64,000 nucleotides of DNA from Shimia sp. R9_2 (GCF_017743735.1 NZ_JAGHRO010000001.1:62001-126000), one strand, 5' to 3'. Shown: positions 27,598-37,380, counted from the stretch's first letter. A program made the numbers and translations. The notes: a model not told the origin generated them from the sequence alone.

Positions 27598-29409
27598 TTG
27601 CGACGACGTGTGAGGTGGCATCGCAAGCTCAACGGTCTGCCATGGGCCGCGATGATGATCTGCGGCCTGTCCTGTTCCGCCGCTCAGGCCTTTGAAATCG
27701 ATTTCCGCACCGCAGGGGGCGATGAAACTCTAGGAGATCGGCTTCAGGCCGCCTCTTTGCTGACGACTGCCAAAGAAGAGGGCACCACAGAAGGCCAAGA
27801 CATCGTCGCGGCGGCGCAGTCAGACTACAAGCGCCTGCTTGGGGTGCTCTACCGTGCGGGCTATTTCGGCCCGTCGATCTCGATTAAGGTCAACGGGCAG
27901 GAGGCGGCCAATATCTCGCCTTTCGCGCAGATCAACACGGTTTCAAATGTCAGCGTGTCGGTGACACCGGGCAACAAGTTCCGCTTTGGTCAGACCTCTA
28001 TCGCGCCAATTGTGCCTGAGACCGAACTGCCCGAGGAATTTGCCCCGGCTGCCCCTGCCGACCTGGGCGCTGTGGAGGCCGCTGCGCGCGCGGGCGTCAG
28101 TGGCTGGCGGGATGAGGGTCATGCCAAGGCAAAGGTTGCGGCAGAGAATATCACCGCCGATCACCGTGCCTCTGAGCTGGATGTGGATGTGGCGCTTGAT
28201 CCCGGCCCCAAGCTGCGGTTTGGCAAGCTGATTTACAAAGGCCAATCCACCGTGCGCCCCGAGCGGGTGGAAGAGATTGCCGATCTGCCCACCGGAAGCC
28301 AATTCAGCCCCGAAGCCGCGCGCCGGGTCACCGCGCGTTTGCGGCGCACCGAAACCTTCCGCACCGTTGACCTGCGTGAGGCGGAAGAGCCCAACCCAGA
28401 TGGCACGCTGGATATGGAACTTGCGCTTGTGGACAGCCCGCCGCGCCGATTTGGCTTTGGTGCAGAGCTGGAAAGCACGCAAGGCCTGAGCGTCTCGGCC
28501 TTCTGGATGCATCGCAACTGGAATGGTGGCGCTGAAAACCTGCGGTTTGATGCGGAAGTGGAAAACATCGGGGGGGACGGTGGCGGAATCAACTATCGCC
28601 TCGGCACGCTTTACTCCCGCCCGGCCACATTCAACTCCGACACGGCCTTGATCGTTGGGGCCGAAATCAAACAGGAAGACGAAGACCTCTATTTCCTGCG
28701 CCAGTTCGGGGCGAGCGTCGGCTATAAACGCATTGTCTCTGAACGATTGGAAACCAGCGCCGCGCTGACCGGGTTCTACTCTGATGTGCGAGACAATTTT
28801 GGCGACCGTACATTTCAGGGCATCGGGGTCTGGGCACAGGCCAAGCTCGACCGCCGCGATGTGATCGTGAACCCGACCAGCGGCTACTATATTCAGGCCA
28901 CCGCCTTCCCCTATGCGGGGTTCTCCGAAACAGAGCCTGCGCTCTTTCTGGAAGGCGACCTGCGCGCGTATCAGGGATTTGGTGCTCACAACCGCTTTAT
29001 TGCGGCGGGCCGTGTTCTGGTTGGAAGCATTCTTGGCCCCTCGCTCAGAGGCACCCCACCAGATCTGCTGTTTTATTCAGGCGGGGGCGGCACCGTGCGC
29101 GGGCAACCTTATCAATCCGGCTTTGTCACAGTGGACGGCATCGACAGCGGTGGCCTCTCGTTTCTGGGGTTCAATACCGAAGCGCGGGTCAAGATCACCG
29201 ACGCAATCACGACGGTGGCCTTCTTTGACGGCGGCTTTGTTGGGGAGACCTCTAATCTCTTTGACGATGGCAGCTTTCATTCCGGTGCCGGGCTTGGCGT
29301 GCGCTACAACACTGGCTTTGGCCCGATCCGACTGGATCTGGGCGTGCCGGTTTCGGGCAACACCGGCGACGGTCTTCAACTCTATATAGGCATAGGACAC
29401 GCCTTCTGA
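27598..29409 (+). CDS. tamA: TamA, outer-membrane Omp85-family assembly factor
   Basis: From TTG 27598 (GGGAG 7 nt upstream) the product has 603 residues: a signal peptide ending near SCSAAQA, POTRA-type repeats (about 35-260, e.g. KLIYKGQSTVRPERVEEIADLPTG), and a C-terminal 16-strand barrel ending GDGLQLYIGIGHAF with terminal Phe. TamA works with TamB to insert autotransporters and other outer-membrane proteins. Its stop overlaps the tamB start (TGATG). TTG 27577 is an alternative start. Confidence 0.9.
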   Translation: MRRRVRWHRKLNGLPWAAMMICGLSCSAAQAFEIDFRTAGGDETLGDRLQAASLLTTAKEEGTTEGQDIVAAAQSDYKRLLGVLYRAGYFGPSISIKVNGQEAANISPFAQINTVSNVSVSVTPGNKFRFGQTSIAPIVPETELPEEFAPAAPADLGAVEAAARAGVSGWRDEGHAKAKVAAENITADHRASELDVDVALDPGPKLRFGKLIYKGQSTVRPERVEEIADLPTGSQFSPEAARRVTARLRRTETFRTVDLREAEEPNPDGTLDMELALVDSPPRRFGFGAELESTQGLSVSAFWMHRNWNGGAENLRFDAEVENIGGDGGGINYRLGTLYSRPATFNSDTALIVGAEIKQEDEDLYFLRQFGASVGYKRIVSERLETSAALTGFYSDVRDNFGDRTFQGIGVWAQAKLDRRDVIVNPTSGYYIQATAFPYAGFSETEPALFLEGDLRAYQGFGAHNRFIAAGRVLVGSILGPSLRGTPPDLLFYSGGGGTVRGQPYQSGFVTVDGIDSGGLSFLGFNTEARVKITDAITTVAFFDGGFVGETSNLFDDGSFHSGAGLGVRYNTGFGPIRLDLGVPVSGNTGDGLQLYIGIGHAF

Positions 29410-32400
29410 TGCGGTGGTTTGCGATCATACTCCTCTGGCTTCTGCCCATGACGGCAACCGCGCAGCAGGCTGAGGAGGCCAGCGACGAAGACAAAGGCAT
29501 GCTGACCCGTTTTCTGGAGGATTCGCTGTCTGGTGCGGGGCGTGAGGTCGAGGTTATCGGGCTGCGCGGGGCGATCAGCTCCAATGCCACCATCGAAGAG
29601 CTGCGCATCTCTGACGCTGATGGGCCCTGGCTCTCGCTCAAAGGCCTGTCGCTGAACTGGAACAGGCTGGCGGTGCTGCGGGGCAATGTGAACATCAACG
29701 AACTCAGCGCCGAAGAAATCTCTCTGGCGCGCATTCCCAAAACCGATCCCAGCCCGACAACTGCCGAGGCCAAACCCTTTGCGCTGCCGGAACTGCCGGT
29801 CAGCATCAACATCAAGGCGCTAAAAGCGGATCGCATTTCGCTGGGAGAGCCTATTCTGGGCGAAGCAGTGGATTTTGCACTGGATGCCCGCCTGATTCTT
29901 GAGGGCGGCAACGGGGATGTGCTGTTGAGCGCGACGCGTCTGGGTGGCCCTGCGGGACGTTTCTCCGTGGATGGGGCCTATTCCAACGACACCGAACTGC
30001 TGCGGCTGGATCTGCAGGCGGCAGAGGATGCGGGCGGGCTGGTGGCCACGCTGGCGCAGCTCCCCGGAGCGCCACCGCTCGGCCTAACCGTGCTGGGGGA
30101 AGGCCCGCTGAGCGATTTTATCGCTGATCTGCGGCTGACAAGTGATGGCGAGGAGCGTCTGGCCGGACAGGTGGAACTGTCCACCGAGCCTGCACCGGCT
30201 CCTGATGCGGCCCCCGATTCTGGTGGTGACAGCGCATCTGACAGCGCAGAAACCAAGCCCACGCAGGTGATCCGCGTCGACATTGCGGGCAATATGGCGC
30301 CGCTCTTTGCGCCGGATTACAAGGATTTCTTTGGTGAGAGCATCGCGCTCAACACGCTCCTGCGCCGGTTTGGCGACGGGCGTACCACGCTGGAAAACCT
30401 GAGCCTTGTCTCCCGCACGCTCAATCTGGATGGGCAATTGGCGCTGACCGCCAAAAACCTGCCGGAAAGTTTTGATTTGGATATCACCCTGCGCGATGAC
30501 ACGGGGGCGCCGGTTCTGCTGCCGGTGAGCGGCCCGAAAAACTACGTCCAAAGCGCGCAGCTGAAGGCGCAGTTTGATGCCACAGAAGGGCAGATCTGGA
30601 CGCTTGAGGGCGATGTGACCGGCATTGAGACCGAGAGCGCGAAATTGCAATCCGTCGTGCTGGACGGCAGCGGTGATATTGTCGCTGATCCACAGCGGCG
30701 GGTCACCGCCGAGATTGCGCTCACCATGGCCGGGTTGGCCTTGCCCGATCCGGCTTTGACCGAGGCACTGGGCGACAGCGCCAGCATGGCTGCCAATGTT
30801 GACTGGACCGAAGGCGAAGGCGTGCGCCTGTCCGATCTGACGGTGGATGCTGCGCAAGCCTCCCTGAAAGGCGATGCCCATCTGACAGGTCAGGGCCAGG
30901 ATATGAACATCGCCACCAATGCCGACCTTTCCGTGCCCGATTTGGCAAATCTTGCCGGTCTTGTGGGCCGCGATCTGAGCGGCGCCATCATGGCGCAGCT
31001 GTCTGGCGACATTGCCCCGCTCAGCGCGGGCTTTGATCTGGACCTGACCGCAGGCGCCATGGATCTGGCCATTGGCGAGCCTCAGGTGGATGCGCTTCTG
31101 ACAGGCGAAAGCAGCCTTGCCCTATCCGCACGGCGCGATGAAACCGGCCTCACGCTGCGTCAGGGCGATCTCACAACCTCTCAGCTCACCGCTTCCGGCA
31201 ACGGCACGCTGGCCAGCGAAAACAGCGATCTGCATTTTGAGGCCGCGCTTGCAGAGGTGGCCTCTGTTGCGCAGATCGAGGGCCTGGACGGCCCGGCAAC
31301 CGTGGAGGGCAACGCCAAACAAACTGGTGCAGACTGGGCCTTTGATCTCACCGCCACCGCGCCTGCGCAAAGCCGCGCCGTGATCCGAGCGACGCTACCG
31401 CAATCCGGCGGCATTTCTGCGGACTATGATCTGGAGATCGGCCGCGTGGAAACCTTTGTTCCCAGCCTGCCGGGGGCGGCCAGCATCAAAGGCACGGCGG
31501 CACAGTCAGACACGGGTTGGGCTGTCGATTTTGACGCGGCAGCGCCGTTTAACACCAAAGGGCGCGGTCAGGGTGTGATCGATCCAACAGGCACGGGCAC
31601 CAACTTTGCGGTGGCCGGGGATTTCCCGCTCGCCGCCGCCAACCCGGCCTTGCAGCCCAATGCGATACAGGGTCTTGCCCAATATGATCTGCGCATTCAG
31701 GGCGCGTTGGAACCGGCCAGCGTGACCGGCACGGTCTCGATGTCTGGCGCGCGCTTTGCCATGCCGGATCTGCGCATCGCACTGGAAGACATCTCCGGCA
31801 CCATCGGGCTTGCCAATAATGCGGCACAAATCAACCTCAACACGCAGTTTTCCGGCGGCGGAGACATTGCTGTTGCAGGCTCGCTTGGCCTCGCCCCGCC
31901 TTTCAACGCCAACCTGCCCGTGACCCTGCGGGGCCTACAATATCAGCAAGGCCAGCTGTTTGAGACCACCGCAGACGGCACCATCACGCTCTCTGGCCCA
32001 GCCACTGGGGGCGGCCGCATTGCCGGGGACATCAGCCTCAGCCAGACCAATATCCGCATCTCTCCTGTGGGCCTCTCTGGTGGTGGCGCTGTACCTGAGA
32101 TCACCCATCTGGCCGAGCCGGGCGCTGTGCATATTACCCGCGACCGTGCGGGGCTGATTGCGCGGGAAGAGGCCTCCTCCGGGCCCTCCGCGCCGCCCTT
32201 TGGTCTGGATGTGGCGATCAACATTGCCGACCGCATCGCCGTGCGCGGGCTTGGCCTGAACGCGGATTTCAACGGCGGCATGCGCATCACCGGCACCACC
32301 AATGACATTCGGCCAAACGGCGAGCTTGATCTGATCCGGGGTCGGCTCGACTTCCTGTCAAACCCGTTTGAGCTTGATGAGGGCAATATCGCGCTGTTGG

Positions 32401-32885
32401 GGGATTTTGTCCCCACCATGCGCGTGCAGGCCACCGCAGAGCAGCCGGATGCAACCATCTTCATCATCATCGACGGCCGGATGGACGATCCTGAGATCAA
32501 GCTGGAGAGCGACCCGGAACTGCCTGACGACGAAGTTCTGTCGCAACTGTTGTTTGGGCGCGATCTGTCCAGCATCTCGCCTCTGCAGGCCGCACAGCTG
32601 GCCGCCGCGCTGGCCACGCTTTCCGGACAGGGCGCGCGCGGGCCGCAGCTTGGCAAAAACGCAGGGCTTGATGATTTTGGGCTGACCTTTGACGAGGATG
32701 GCGCGCCGGGCGTGCGGGCGGGCAAATACCTTGATGAGAACATCTACACCGAGGTGGGTGTGGACAGCGAAGGCAAAAGCACCATCAGCCTCAACCTCGA
32801 TGTCACCGACAATCTGACCGTCAAAGGCAAGGTTGGCTCAGATGACGAAAGCGGGATCGGGATATTCTTCCAGCGCGACTATTGA
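29409..32885 (+). CDS. tamB: TamB, translocation and assembly module AsmA-like protein
   Basis: 1158 residues starting with a hydrophobic signal/anchor (MRWFAIILLWLLPMTATA), then a long periplasmic region of repeated amphipathic beta strands (the groove seen in AsmA-like lipid-transfer proteins), and the DUF490 C-terminus (PFELDEGNIALLGDFVPTMRV, SDPELPDDEVLSQLLFGR, GKYLDENIYTEVGVDSEGKS) ending FFQRDY. TamB spans the periplasm to TamA and may carry phospholipid. Somewhat shorter than E. coli TamB (1259). Coupled to tamA. Confidence 0.92.
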   Translation: MRWFAIILLWLLPMTATAQQAEEASDEDKGMLTRFLEDSLSGAGREVEVIGLRGAISSNATIEELRISDADGPWLSLKGLSLNWNRLAVLRGNVNINELSAEEISLARIPKTDPSPTTAEAKPFALPELPVSINIKALKADRISLGEPILGEAVDFALDARLILEGGNGDVLLSATRLGGPAGRFSVDGAYSNDTELLRLDLQAAEDAGGLVATLAQLPGAPPLGLTVLGEGPLSDFIADLRLTSDGEERLAGQVELSTEPAPAPDAAPDSGGDSASDSAETKPTQVIRVDIAGNMAPLFAPDYKDFFGESIALNTLLRRFGDGRTTLENLSLVSRTLNLDGQLALTAKNLPESFDLDITLRDDTGAPVLLPVSGPKNYVQSAQLKAQFDATEGQIWTLEGDVTGIETESAKLQSVVLDGSGDIVADPQRRVTAEIALTMAGLALPDPALTEALGDSASMAANVDWTEGEGVRLSDLTVDAAQASLKGDAHLTGQGQDMNIATNADLSVPDLANLAGLVGRDLSGAIMAQLSGDIAPLSAGFDLDLTAGAMDLAIGEPQVDALLTGESSLALSARRDETGLTLRQGDLTTSQLTASGNGTLASENSDLHFEAALAEVASVAQIEGLDGPATVEGNAKQTGADWAFDLTATAPAQSRAVIRATLPQSGGISADYDLEIGRVETFVPSLPGAASIKGTAAQSDTGWAVDFDAAAPFNTKGRGQGVIDPTGTGTNFAVAGDFPLAAANPALQPNAIQGLAQYDLRIQGALEPASVTGTVSMSGARFAMPDLRIALEDISGTIGLANNAAQINLNTQFSGGGDIAVAGSLGLAPPFNANLPVTLRGLQYQQGQLFETTADGTITLSGPATGGGRIAGDISLSQTNIRISPVGLSGGGAVPEITHLAEPGAVHITRDRAGLIAREEASSGPSAPPFGLDVAINIADRIAVRGLGLNADFNGGMRITGTTNDIRPNGELDLIRGRLDFLSNPFELDEGNIALLGDFVPTMRVQATAEQPDATIFIIIDGRMDDPEIKLESDPELPDDEVLSQLLFGRDLSSISPLQAAQLAAALATLSGQGARGPQLGKNAGLDDFGLTFDEDGAPGVRAGKYLDENIYTEVGVDSEGKSTISLNLDVTDNLTVKGKVGSDDESGIGIFFQRDY

Positions 32886-32900
32886 GCGGGGTGTGCGCGG

Positions 32901-33458
32901 TCAGGCACCGGCCTGCACGCTGCGCAAACACATGTCCCGCAGCTGCGCGCGGGTTTCATCGCTGAGCGGCTTGCCCTGTGCGCGCTGCCATTTCAGGGTG
33001 TTGCGGATCGCCCCGCCGATAAAGCCGCCCATAACGCCCGGATCGCCTGCAATAGAGCCACCTTCGTCCTGCAGTTGCCGCAGAACACCCGCGATAAAGG
33101 ACGCCGACTTTTCAAAGCTGGCCATCACATCCGCACCCGGCAGCAGGGGCACGTTGGACAGATATTCAAACAGCACCGCCCGGTCGGCATCCTGCCAGAT
33201 GAAATCGATGTGGTTGTCGATATAACGCTCAAGCCGCGTGAGCGCGGGCTGGCTTGGATCATCGCCCGCCGTGAGCGCCTCTGCCATCACCGCGGCGAGA
33301 TCGTCATAGACCGCGCGGATCAGCACATCCTTGTTTTCAAAGTGATTGTAGAGCGATCCCGTCGCCACCCCGGCGCGCTGTGCGATCTTGGACATGGACG
33401 CCTGTGTCCCATGCGCAACCAGCATTGCTGCGGTGGCTTCCAGAATTTTTTCACGCAT
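32901..33458 (-). CDS. TetR/AcrR-family transcriptional regulator
   Basis: 185 residues: the helix-turn-helix is at about 3-48 (ATAAMLVAHGTQASMSKIAQRAGVATGSLYNHFENKDVL) and a helical C-domain follows. It converges on tamB with a 15-bp gap. A TGAAC-N4-GTTCA dyad at 33502-33515, 44 bp upstream of its start, is a likely autoregulatory operator. No efflux or enzyme target lies next to it, so the regulon is unknown. Confidence 0.85.
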   Translation of the reverse strand: MREKILEATAAMLVAHGTQASMSKIAQRAGVATGSLYNHFENKDVLIRAVYDDLAAVMAEALTAGDDPSQPALTRLERYIDNHIDFIWQDADRAVLFEYLSNVPLLPGADVMASFEKSASFIAGVLRQLQDEGGSIAGDPGVMGGFIGGAIRNTLKWQRAQGKPLSDETRAQLRDMCLRSVQAGA

Positions 33459-33501
33459 CCCGTGTCGTGTCCCTGCGCTCGGCCAATAGCCATGTCCCCA
33501 A

Positions 33502-33515
33502 TGAACTCTCGTTCA
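33502..33515. promoter_or_regulatory. TetR operator candidate upstream of the 33 kb regulator
   Basis: TGAAC-TCTC-GTTCA is a perfect 5-bp dyad with a 4-bp spacer, the common TetR half-site. It sits between the regulator gene and the MBL gene tail. Confidence 0.55.
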
Positions 33516-33590
33516 ACTGGGCACCGACCCTAAGCGCAGGGCACGATTGAGACAAGGGTTTGTGCGCGCTCTGCCTGTCAGCAGCCCTGC

Positions 33591-34391
33591 TTACAGAGGC
33601 AAAAAGCGGAAGGTTTCCCCCTCTGCAGCAACTTTGCCCAATCCTGGAAAGGCAAAATGTGTGGCGGCAATGGTGGTGCCGGATGCTGCGGCCTCAGCCA
33701 ACAGGGCGCGCCGCGTGGCCGCCGCCTGCGCCGCATCCCCATCCAGGGCATAGGTGACCTCGGGATGGGCAAACTGCACCGCCTCTGAGATGACCGCATC
33801 TCCAATGATTAGAAGTGTCTCATTGCCACTTTCAATCTGTACACCCGAATGCCCGGGTGTGTGACCCTGAAGCGGCACCAAACTGATCCCTGATATCAGA
33901 CTCTGTTTCGGCTGAAAAAGCACCACCTGGTCTTTGATACCAGCGGCAACACTCTGGATCATCTGCACCATCGGGCGGGTGTCTTCATCCACCGCGTTCA
34001 GCAGATCCGGGTTGGTCCAGAACGCCCACTCCTCTTCGGCAATGTGAATAGTTGCCTCTGGAAACACATCGCCATCCAAAAAGCCGCCCAGATGATCTGC
34101 ATGCATGTGGGTCAGCACGATGTCTGTGGGGGTTTCGCCTTGCAGAGGCTCCCAGGCCTGGCCGGTCTGCGGAAACCTCGCCTGAAGCGCTTGGGCAGAG
34201 CCTGTATCGACAAGGATCACCCGGTCTTGTCCCCGCACAACCCACAGATTTGCGCCGATCTCAACTTCATCGCCCAAATCGACGTCTTCAGGCACTTGGG
34301 AGAAATACGCGGACGGCAGCACAAAGCCCCCGTCGTTGAAGGTGGTCACCTCAAAATCGCCAATGGTCAGGCTGTGTGTACGCTCTGTCAT
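33591..34391 (-). CDS. MBL-fold metallo-hydrolase (quorum-quenching lactonase-like)
   Basis: 266 residues with the zinc motif THMHADHLGG (HxHxDH), then H in GHTPGHSG and D in IIGDAVIS, the dinuclear metal set of the metallo-beta-lactamase fold. The chain resembles AHL-lactonase/methyl-parathion-hydrolase-like enzymes, but the substrate cannot be read from the sequence. The start at 34391 has GGAG 7 nt upstream; the frame continues to 34421. No signal peptide. It faces the GlxA-type regulator across about 96 bp, so that regulator may control it. Confidence 0.75.
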   Translation of the reverse strand: MTERTHSLTIGDFEVTTFNDGGFVLPSAYFSQVPEDVDLGDEVEIGANLWVVRGQDRVILVDTGSAQALQARFPQTGQAWEPLQGETPTDIVLTHMHADHLGGFLDGDVFPEATIHIAEEEWAFWTNPDLLNAVDEDTRPMVQMIQSVAAGIKDQVVLFQPKQSLISGISLVPLQGHTPGHSGVQIESGNETLLIIGDAVISEAVQFAHPEVTYALDGDAAQAAATRRALLAEAAASGTTIAATHFAFPGLGKVAAEGETFRFLPL

Positions 34392-34446
34392 AATTTGCTC
34401 CATCACTGTTTCCCAAAGCATATGGTGGCGAGCGCTGGCTGTGCTA

Positions 34447-34462
34447 TTGTCGTAAATGACAA
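34447..34462. promoter_or_regulatory. Dyad in the shared promoter of the MBL and GlxA-type genes
   Basis: TTGTC-GTAAAT-GACAA is a perfect 5-bp inverted repeat with a 6-bp spacer in the divergent intergenic region, 26 bp before the regulator start. A candidate binding site for the neighbouring AraC-type regulator. Confidence 0.45.
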
Positions 34463-34487
34463 ATTATTTGCTGATAACGCCAAACAC

Positions 34488-35384
34488 ATGCCTTCCAAAA
34501 CCACCACCATCCTCGCCTATCCCGGCGCTCTGCAATCTGCGGTCTTTGGGCTGCAGGACTTCTTATCCCATACGGGTCTCAATCCAAAAATCGTCACTAA
34601 TTCAGCTGAATTTGGCTTAAAATCAGATACCATTCTACTTCCACCTGCCACGCAATCTGTGGACCCGAAAACGCATCCAGAGCTCTTGGATGGGCTGAAA
34701 GCCGCAGCAGAGAGTGGCGCGTTGATCTGTTCCGCCTGTGTGGGCGTGACCTGGATTGCCGCGGCAGGGCTGGATGCCGGACGCGCGGTCACCACCCATT
34801 GGAGCGTTGCGCCGCAACTGCGTAAAGACTGGCCTCAGCTCCATGTGGACACCGATCAGCTTGTGATCGAGCATCAAAACCTTGTCACCGCAGGCGGGAT
34901 GATGGCTTGGGTGGATCTGGCGCTGATCGTGATCGAACGGCTGGCGGGCCATGAGGTGATGCTCAACACCGCCCGGCATTTTGTGGTGGAACCTGTGCGG
35001 CGCGACCAGAGGCGCTTTCAGCGGTTTCGCCCCATCCTTGACCACGGAGATGCGCAGGTGCTGCGCACGCAAACATATCTGGAACGGGTGCTTGATCAGC
35101 CCATATCAGTCTCTAATCTAGCTCAAAACGCAGGTCTATCCGAGCGCAGTCTTCAGCGTCGCTTCAGCGCGGCCACGGGCTTCAATCTCACCCGCTACTT
35201 ACAAAACCTGCGTATGGAGCGTGCAAAATCTCTGCTGGCGGACAGCCGCATTCCCGTGGCTGAGGTCGCAGCGCAATCAGGCTATAGCGACCTTCCCGCC
35301 TTTCACCGCGTATTCTCTCGCATCACGGGGATGACGCCTGCGGGCTTTCGCAAATCGGTCTGGTCGCAACCCACAACGTCATAG
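34488..35384 (+). CDS. GlxA-family AraC-type regulator (DJ-1/PfpI + HTH)
   Basis: 298 residues. Residues 1-~190 form a DJ-1/PfpI-like amidotransferase fold with SACVGVTWIA at the nucleophile elbow; residues ~205-298 are two AraC helix-turn-helices (SVSNLAQNAGLSERSLQRRFSAATG and VAEVAAQSGYSDLPAFHRVFSRITG). GlxA/ArgR-type regulators usually activate amine or amino-acid catabolism. I start at ATG 34488; the frame is open much further upstream, over the MBL gene, which is not credible. It ends 61 bp before the convergent XRE-cupin gene. Confidence 0.85.
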   Translation: MPSKTTTILAYPGALQSAVFGLQDFLSHTGLNPKIVTNSAEFGLKSDTILLPPATQSVDPKTHPELLDGLKAAAESGALICSACVGVTWIAAAGLDAGRAVTTHWSVAPQLRKDWPQLHVDTDQLVIEHQNLVTAGGMMAWVDLALIVIERLAGHEVMLNTARHFVVEPVRRDQRRFQRFRPILDHGDAQVLRTQTYLERVLDQPISVSNLAQNAGLSERSLQRRFSAATGFNLTRYLQNLRMERAKSLLADSRIPVAEVAAQSGYSDLPAFHRVFSRITGMTPAGFRKSVWSQPTTS

Positions 35385-35444
35385 CGAAACGCCTCCGCAT
35401 GAAGCCGAAACAGTCTCTAATTCACCTGGAATCAGTGAATCTGA

Positions 35445-36002
35445 TTAGGCATTTTTGACAATCAGAAACACCCGCGCGGCCTGTGTCGCCTCAATGGCGT
35501 GTGCCACGTCTGCCGCATAGCGCGCGGTGTCACCCGCCGCCAACTCCTGCTCGGCGGTGCCACTGTTGATCCGCACCGCCCCTTCCAACACCGTCAGCTG
35601 CTCTTGTGCGCCGCGCTTGTGAGGCTGGCTTTTGAGGCTGCCACCCGTCTCAAAACGGATGTCATAGACCTCATGCCCGCCCACATCCTCAGGCGGGGAG
35701 AGAATGCGGATCACGCAACGGTGCCCCATATTGTCAAAGCTCGGCACATCGCTGTCGCGCAGCACGTCTATTTTGTCGGCTGTTTCTTCATCCAGAAGCC
35801 CCGCGAAATCCACCTGCAAGGCACGCGTTAGGTTCCAGAGGGTCGCAATGGTCGGACTGCTTTCGCCACGCTCAATCTGGCTCACCATGGAGCGACTCAC
35901 CCCGGAGAGTTTGGCCACCGCTTCCAGCGACAGCCCCTGTTCGCGCCGTGCCGCGCGCAGACGGCCGGGCAAAAGTTGAAGTATCGACAGATCGTTATCC
36001 AT
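35445..36002 (-). CDS. XRE-family regulator with C-terminal cupin domain
   Basis: 185 residues: an XRE helix-turn-helix at about 11-68 (LRAARREQGLSLEAVAKLSGVSRSMVSQIERGESSPT) and a cupin_2 barrel (about 105-183: HKRGAQEQLTVLEGAVRIN, LAAGDTARYAADVAHAIEA). Regulators of this type, such as PuuR-like, bind small metabolites in the cupin. It is divergent from the thiolase gene across 149 bp and may control it, which is inference. Confidence 0.85.
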   Translation of the reverse strand: MDNDLSILQLLPGRLRAARREQGLSLEAVAKLSGVSRSMVSQIERGESSPTIATLWNLTRALQVDFAGLLDEETADKIDVLRDSDVPSFDNMGHRCVIRILSPPEDVGGHEVYDIRFETGGSLKSQPHKRGAQEQLTVLEGAVRINSGTAEQELAAGDTARYAADVAHAIEATQAARVFLIVKNA

Positions 36003-36151
36003 CTCTCACAGATGCGGCCAAGCCACTGCCTTTGTCAATTGCCGCGCGCTTTGCCACATATCTCACAGCAACTGTGACGCGCCGTTCCTGCTGACTCGCC
36101 CTTTCTGCATCTGCATAGTGCGCGACAAATACGACTGAGAGGAGATGACCC

Positions 36152-37327
36152 ATGTCGGATATCGTAATTCTGGGCGGCGCCCGTACCGCTGTTGGCACTT
36201 TTGGCGGCTCTCTCGCCAACACCCCACCAATCGAGCTGGCCACTGCTGTGTCCAAAGCCGCGATCGAGCGCGCTGGCGTGCAAGGCGACCAGATCGGCCA
36301 CGTGGCATTTGGCCATGTCATCAACACCGAGCCGCGCGACATGTATCTGTCCCGCGTTGCTTCCGTTGAAGCGGGCGTGCCAAACACCACCCCGGCGATG
36401 AACGTGAACCGCCTCTGCGGCTCCGGCCTTCAGGCAATCGTGTCCGCCACTCAGTCTCTGATGCTGGGCGATGCGGACTTCGCACTGGCCGGTGGTGCCG
36501 AAAACATGTCCCGCTCCCCTTACATCCTGCAACAGCAGCGCTGGGGTCAGAAAATGGGTGACGTGAAAACGCTGGACATGATGTTGGGCGCACTGAACTG
36601 CCCGTTTGGCACCGGCCATATGGGTGTGACCGCGGAAAACGTTGCGGATGAGCACGATGTGACCCGTGAAGACATGGACGCTTTCGCCCTGACCAGCCAA
36701 GAGCGCGCCGCAGCCGCCATCGAAGCAGGTTATTTTGACGAGCAGATCGCCCCGGTCGACATCAAAGTGAAGCGCGACATGGTGCCATTTGTGCGCGACG
36801 AGCACCCAACGGCCTCCACCATGGAGTCTCTGGGCAAGCTGCGTCCGGTCTTCAAGAAAGACGGCCGTGTGACCGCAGGCAACGCATCCGGTCTGAACGA
36901 CGGTGCCGCCGCCATCGTGCTGGCGCGCGAAGAGGCTGCCAAAGCCGCTGGACTGACACCGAAGTTCCGCGTTCTGGGCTATGCCCACGCCGGTGTGCGC
37001 CCAGAAGTGATGGGCATTGGTCCAATCCCGGCTGTAGAGAACCTGCTGACGAAAACCGGCCTCTCCGTCGCCGATTTTGACGTGATCGAAAGCAACGAAG
37101 CCTTCGCCTCCCAAGCCATCGCCGTCAACAAAGGCCTTGGTCTGGACACCGACAAAGTGAACCCGAACGGCGGCGCGATCTCTCTGGGCCACCCGGTTGG
37201 CGCAACCGGCGCGATCATCACCGTGAAGCTGATGTATGAACTGGAACGCACCGGCGGTTCCAAAGGTCTCGCGACCATGTGCATCGGCGGCGGTCAGGGC
37301 ATCGCGCTGGCGATCGAGCGCATCTAA
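36152..37327 (+). CDS. Acetyl-CoA C-acyltransferase (thiolase, BktB/AtoB-like)
   Basis: 391 residues, the usual thiolase length. Active-site Cys89 (NRLCGSG), His347 (GHPVGATG) and Cys377 (MCIGGGQG) are all present. It joins two acetyl-CoA to acetoacetyl-CoA or cleaves beta-ketoacyl-CoA, feeding PHB synthesis, fatty-acid degradation or the ethylmalonyl-CoA pathway. AGGAG lies 8 nt upstream of the ATG. The codon choice is strongly biased, suggesting high expression. No acetoacetyl-CoA reductase gene adjoins. Confidence 0.9.
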   Translation: MSDIVILGGARTAVGTFGGSLANTPPIELATAVSKAAIERAGVQGDQIGHVAFGHVINTEPRDMYLSRVASVEAGVPNTTPAMNVNRLCGSGLQAIVSATQSLMLGDADFALAGGAENMSRSPYILQQQRWGQKMGDVKTLDMMLGALNCPFGTGHMGVTAENVADEHDVTREDMDAFALTSQERAAAAIEAGYFDEQIAPVDIKVKRDMVPFVRDEHPTASTMESLGKLRPVFKKDGRVTAGNASGLNDGAAAIVLAREEAAKAAGLTPKFRVLGYAHAGVRPEVMGIGPIPAVENLLTKTGLSVADFDVIESNEAFASQAIAVNKGLGLDTDKVNPNGGAISLGHPVGATGAIITVKLMYELERTGGSKGLATMCIGGGQGIALAIERI

Positions 37328-37343
37328 GCCGCTCAAAAATTTC

Positions 37344-37380
37344 GGCGGGTGGCCAGAGGTTCATTCCTTGGCCATCCGCC
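37344..37380. repeat. Inverted repeat after the thiolase gene
   Basis: GGCGGGTGGCCA (37344-37355) pairs with TGGCCATCCGCC (37369-37380), giving a 12-bp stem with one G-T pair and a 13-nt loop. There is no T run, so it may be a factor-assisted terminator or mRNA-stabilising hairpin between thiolase and the convergent pbpC. Confidence 0.5.

Noticed and set aside
34044..34487. N-terminal extension of the GlxA-type regulator frame
   Set aside because: It would cover the divergent MBL gene; the DJ-1 domain starts at 34488.
36035..37336. 433-codon ORF antisense to the thiolase
   Set aside because: Shadow frame rich in His, Gly and Cys; the thiolase has all catalytic residues.
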